DNA from: DATCSE01 sp036568605
GTDB taxonomy: Bacteria; Pseudomonadota; Gammaproteobacteria; Burkholderiales; Burkholderiaceae_C
NCBI GenBank assembly: GCA_036568605.1
Contig: DATCSE010000576.1
Coordinates: 1 to 6,988, forward strand
Direction: 5' to 3'
DNA: 6,988 nucleotides
A program made the position numbers and the translations under genes. Below, in pieces: positions 5,250 through 6,988 of the stretch (its first letter is position 1; every line of letters starts with the position of its first letter). The notes below the pieces were generated by a model that was not told the DNA's origin, did not search any database, and saw only the letters and a list, made by a program, of their open reading frames with translations.

Positions 5250-5296
5250 CGCTGCAGCCCGGATGAAGCGCGCGTGGCGCCGATCGGTTGCGAGCC

Positions 5297-5322
5297 CCGC
5301 GCGGCGGGCGCTCAGCGCGCGG
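5297..5322 (-). terminator. Weak hairpin directly after the aminopeptidase P stop
   Basis: A 7-bp inverted repeat, CCGCGCG / CGCGCGG, with a 12-nt loop abuts the aminopeptidase stop codon. There is no T-tract, so if it ends transcription it is not a classical intrinsic terminator. Read-through towards the 60-residue gene remains possible. Confidence 0.25.
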
Positions 5323-6988
5323 TCAGATCGGCTCGGTGCGCGCGATCAGCCAGGCCTTCGCGGGGCCGTCTACACGCGGCGCGAGCCGCGCGCGCACCGT
5401 CGCGTGGTAGGCGTTGAGCCAGGCGATCTCGTCGTCGCGCAGCAGCGATCGTTCGATGCAGCGCGTGTCGATCGGGCACAGGGTCAGCGTCTCGAACTCG
5501 AGGAACTCGCCGAACTCGGTGCTGCCGTTTCCGCCCAGCGAGGCAGCCGGCACGCTCATCACGAGATTCTCGATGCGCACGCCCCAGCGCCCCGGCCGGT
5601 ACAGCCCGGGCTCGACGCTGGTGATCATGCCCGGCTCCATCGCCATGTTCGCGTCGGGGATGGTGCGCGAGATCGATTGCGGCCCTTCGTGCACGTTCAG
5701 GAAGTAGCCGACGCCGTGGCCGGTGCCATGACCGTAGTCCAGCCCCTGTTCCCACAGCGGCGCGCGCGCGATCGCGTCGAGCATAGGCGACAGCGTGCCG
5801 CGCGGAAAGCGCGTGCGCGACAGCGCGATCGTGCCCTTCAGCACCCGCGTGTAGTCGCGGCGATGCTCGGCGGTGATCGTGCCGATCGGCCAGACCCGCG
5901 TGATGTCGGTCGTGCCGCCGAGGTACTGCGCGCCCGAGTCGATCAGCAGCAGCCCGCCCTCGCCGGACGCAGCCTCGATGACCGCATGCGATTCGCGCGT
6001 GGCGCGGTAGTGCGGCATCGCGCCGTTCGCGTTGAACGCGGCGATCGTGCCGAAGCTCAGCCCGACGAAGCCGGGGCGCTTCGCGCGCGCCGCGCTGAGC
6101 TTCTCGTCTATCGTCAGCTCGGTGATGCGCTCATGGCCCAGCGCCTGCTCGAACCAGGCATAGAAGTCGCACATCGCCGCGCCGTCCTGCTCCATGGTCT
6201 CGCGCACGTGAACGGCTTCGGCCTCGGTCTTGCGGCTCTTGAACAAGGTGCTGGGGTTGATCGCCTCGACGACCTTGATGCCGGCCGCGACGTTCGCGAG
6301 CAGCCCGTGGGTCACGCGGCGCGGGTCGACTAGCAGCACGGACGAGGCCGGCAGCACGGCCAGCGCGCTGCCGGCTTGTGCGTACGGCTCCAGGCGCACC
6401 CCATCGGCGGCGAGCGAGGCTTGCACCGCTGCGTCCACCTTGCCTGCGCCGACGAACAAGCGCACGCCGTTCGCAGGATCGCGCTCGATCAGCGCGTGCG
6501 CGAGGAACACCGGGTTGTAGGCCACGTCGGCGCCGCGCAGGTTGAACAGCCACGCGATGTCGTCGACCGTCGAGACGAAGTGATGGGTCGCGCCGTGCCG
6601 GGACATCGCCTCGCGCACCGCGGCGAGCTTCGCGGCCCGCGGCAGCGGCGCTTGCGGCGCCCGGTGTTCGTAGACCTTCGCATCGGGCAGGCCGGGGCGC
6701 TCGGGCCAGACCTCGGCGAGCACGTCCACGTCGGTCCGCAGCCCGATGCCGGCGCGACCGAGCGCCTCGCGCAGGAACTGCGCAGCCGCGACGCCGAGCA
6801 CGTTGCCGTCGACGCCCACCGTGTCGCCGGGTTTCAGCGCCGCCGCGAGCCATTCGGCGTGCTGCGTGCTGTTGGCGGTCGCGATCTTGACGAGCTCGGT
6901 GCCGCTGCCGGTCAGCTCGGCTTCGGCCTGGACCCAATAGCGGCTGTCGGCGAACACCGCGGCGGTATCGAGCGTGACGATCAGTGTG
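5323..6988 (-). CDS. Aminopeptidase P family protein (Xaa-Pro aminopeptidase, M24B; N terminus cut)
   Basis: A dinuclear-metal peptidase that releases an N-terminal residue preceding proline; probably cytoplasmic. The frame is open to the right edge, so the true start lies beyond it; the GTG at 6957 is an internal Val in T-A-A-V-F-A-D-S-R-Y-W. Numbering from that Val: creatinase-like N-terminal and middle domains (1 to about 235), the M24 catalytic domain (about 240-470) and a C-terminal M24_C segment (about 480-544) with F-L-E-F-E-T-L-T-L and W-L-N-A-Y-H. All five metal ligands are present: D340 and D351 (I-D-S-G-A and T-D-I-T-R), H414 (GTGHGVGYFLNVHEGP), E449 (S-V-E-P-G) and E463 (R-I-E-N). 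At least 554 residues are present. This and the M24_C segment place it in the long, roughly 600-residue class (like human XPNPEP1), not the 440-residue PepP class. No link to the small genes downstream is evident beyond shared strand. Confidence 0.95.
   Translation of the reverse strand, partial: TLIVTLDTAAVFADSRYWVQAEAELTGSGTELVKIATANSTQHAEWLAAALKPGDTVGVDGNVLGVAAAQFLREALGRAGIGLRTDVDVLAEVWPERPGLPDAKVYEHRAPQAPLPRAAKLAAVREAMSRHGATHHFVSTVDDIAWLFNLRGADVAYNPVFLAHALIERDPANGVRLFVGAGKVDAAVQASLAADGVRLEPYAQAGSALAVLPASSVLLVDPRRVTHGLLANVAAGIKVVEAINPSTLFKSRKTEAEAVHVRETMEQDGAAMCDFYAWFEQALGHERITELTIDEKLSAARAKRPGFVGLSFGTIAAFNANGAMPHYRATRESHAVIEAASGEGGLLLIDSGAQYLGGTTDITRVWPIGTITAEHRRDYTRVLKGTIALSRTRFPRGTLSPMLDAIARAPLWEQGLDYGHGTGHGVGYFLNVHEGPQSISRTIPDANMAMEPGMITSVEPGLYRPGRWGVRIENLVMSVPAASLGGNGSTEFGEFLEFETLTLCPIDTRCIERSLLRDDEIAWLNAYHATVRARLAPRVDGPAKAWLIARTEPI

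Noticed and set aside
5173..6333. Plus-strand frame of 386 codons opposite aminopeptidase P
   Set aside because: It is antisense to a gene whose metal ligands are all intact; its composition is Arg/Ala/His-rich with no recognisable domain and no ribosome-binding site.
6955..6957. GTG as a start codon for aminopeptidase P
   Set aside because: The frame continues to the window edge with T-L-I-V-T-L-D-T-A-A, as expected for the creatinase-like N-terminal domain, so the start lies outside.

Overview
The window is about 7 kb of compact, very GC-rich chromosomal DNA with the strong G/C third-position bias of a high-GC proteobacterium. Gene content (a DUF5117/DUF4953-type zinc metalloprotease, an AlgZ/AlgR-like kinase-regulator pair, small exported proteins carrying a TonB-box-like motif, a long aminopeptidase P) fits Xanthomonadales such as Lysobacter relatives, or possibly high-GC Burkholderiales. 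The taxonomic placement is inference. No mobile element, CRISPR array, tRNA or rRNA is visible.

Layout. On the plus strand: the C-terminal part of a large secreted-type zinc metalloprotease (1-2387, cut by the left edge); a 143-bp gap with three small hairpins and a weak promoter; a four-helix membrane histidine kinase of the LytS/AlgZ type (2531-3565); and its LytTR response regulator (3576-4433), 10 bp downstream and probably translationally coupled. On the minus strand, converging on these: a 95-residue membrane-anchored or exported small protein (4424-4711), whose tail overlaps the regulator tail by 10 bp; a 60-residue exported small protein (4976-5158) with a clear intrinsic terminator; and a long aminopeptidase P (5323 to the right edge, N terminus cut).

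The most interesting part is 4424-5260. The two small genes share a core peptide, V-x-V-T-G-x-R-T-A-L, which resembles the TonB box at the N terminus of TonB-dependent receptors, yet neither has a plug or barrel. Their promoters share a two-part block with identical 23-nt internal spacing. Its upstream part contains CCGTTCGTC (exact in one, 8 of 9 in the other), the known binding sequence of AlgR, the LytTR regulator of Pseudomonas. A third 8-of-9 copy lies in front of the kinase gene. The simplest reading is a local circuit: the AlgZ/AlgR-like pair regulates itself and two duplicated neighbouring genes for small envelope proteins that may touch TonB or another envelope partner. The shared promoter block and the shared protein motif are seen directly in the sequence. 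The regulatory link and the TonB connection are hypotheses.
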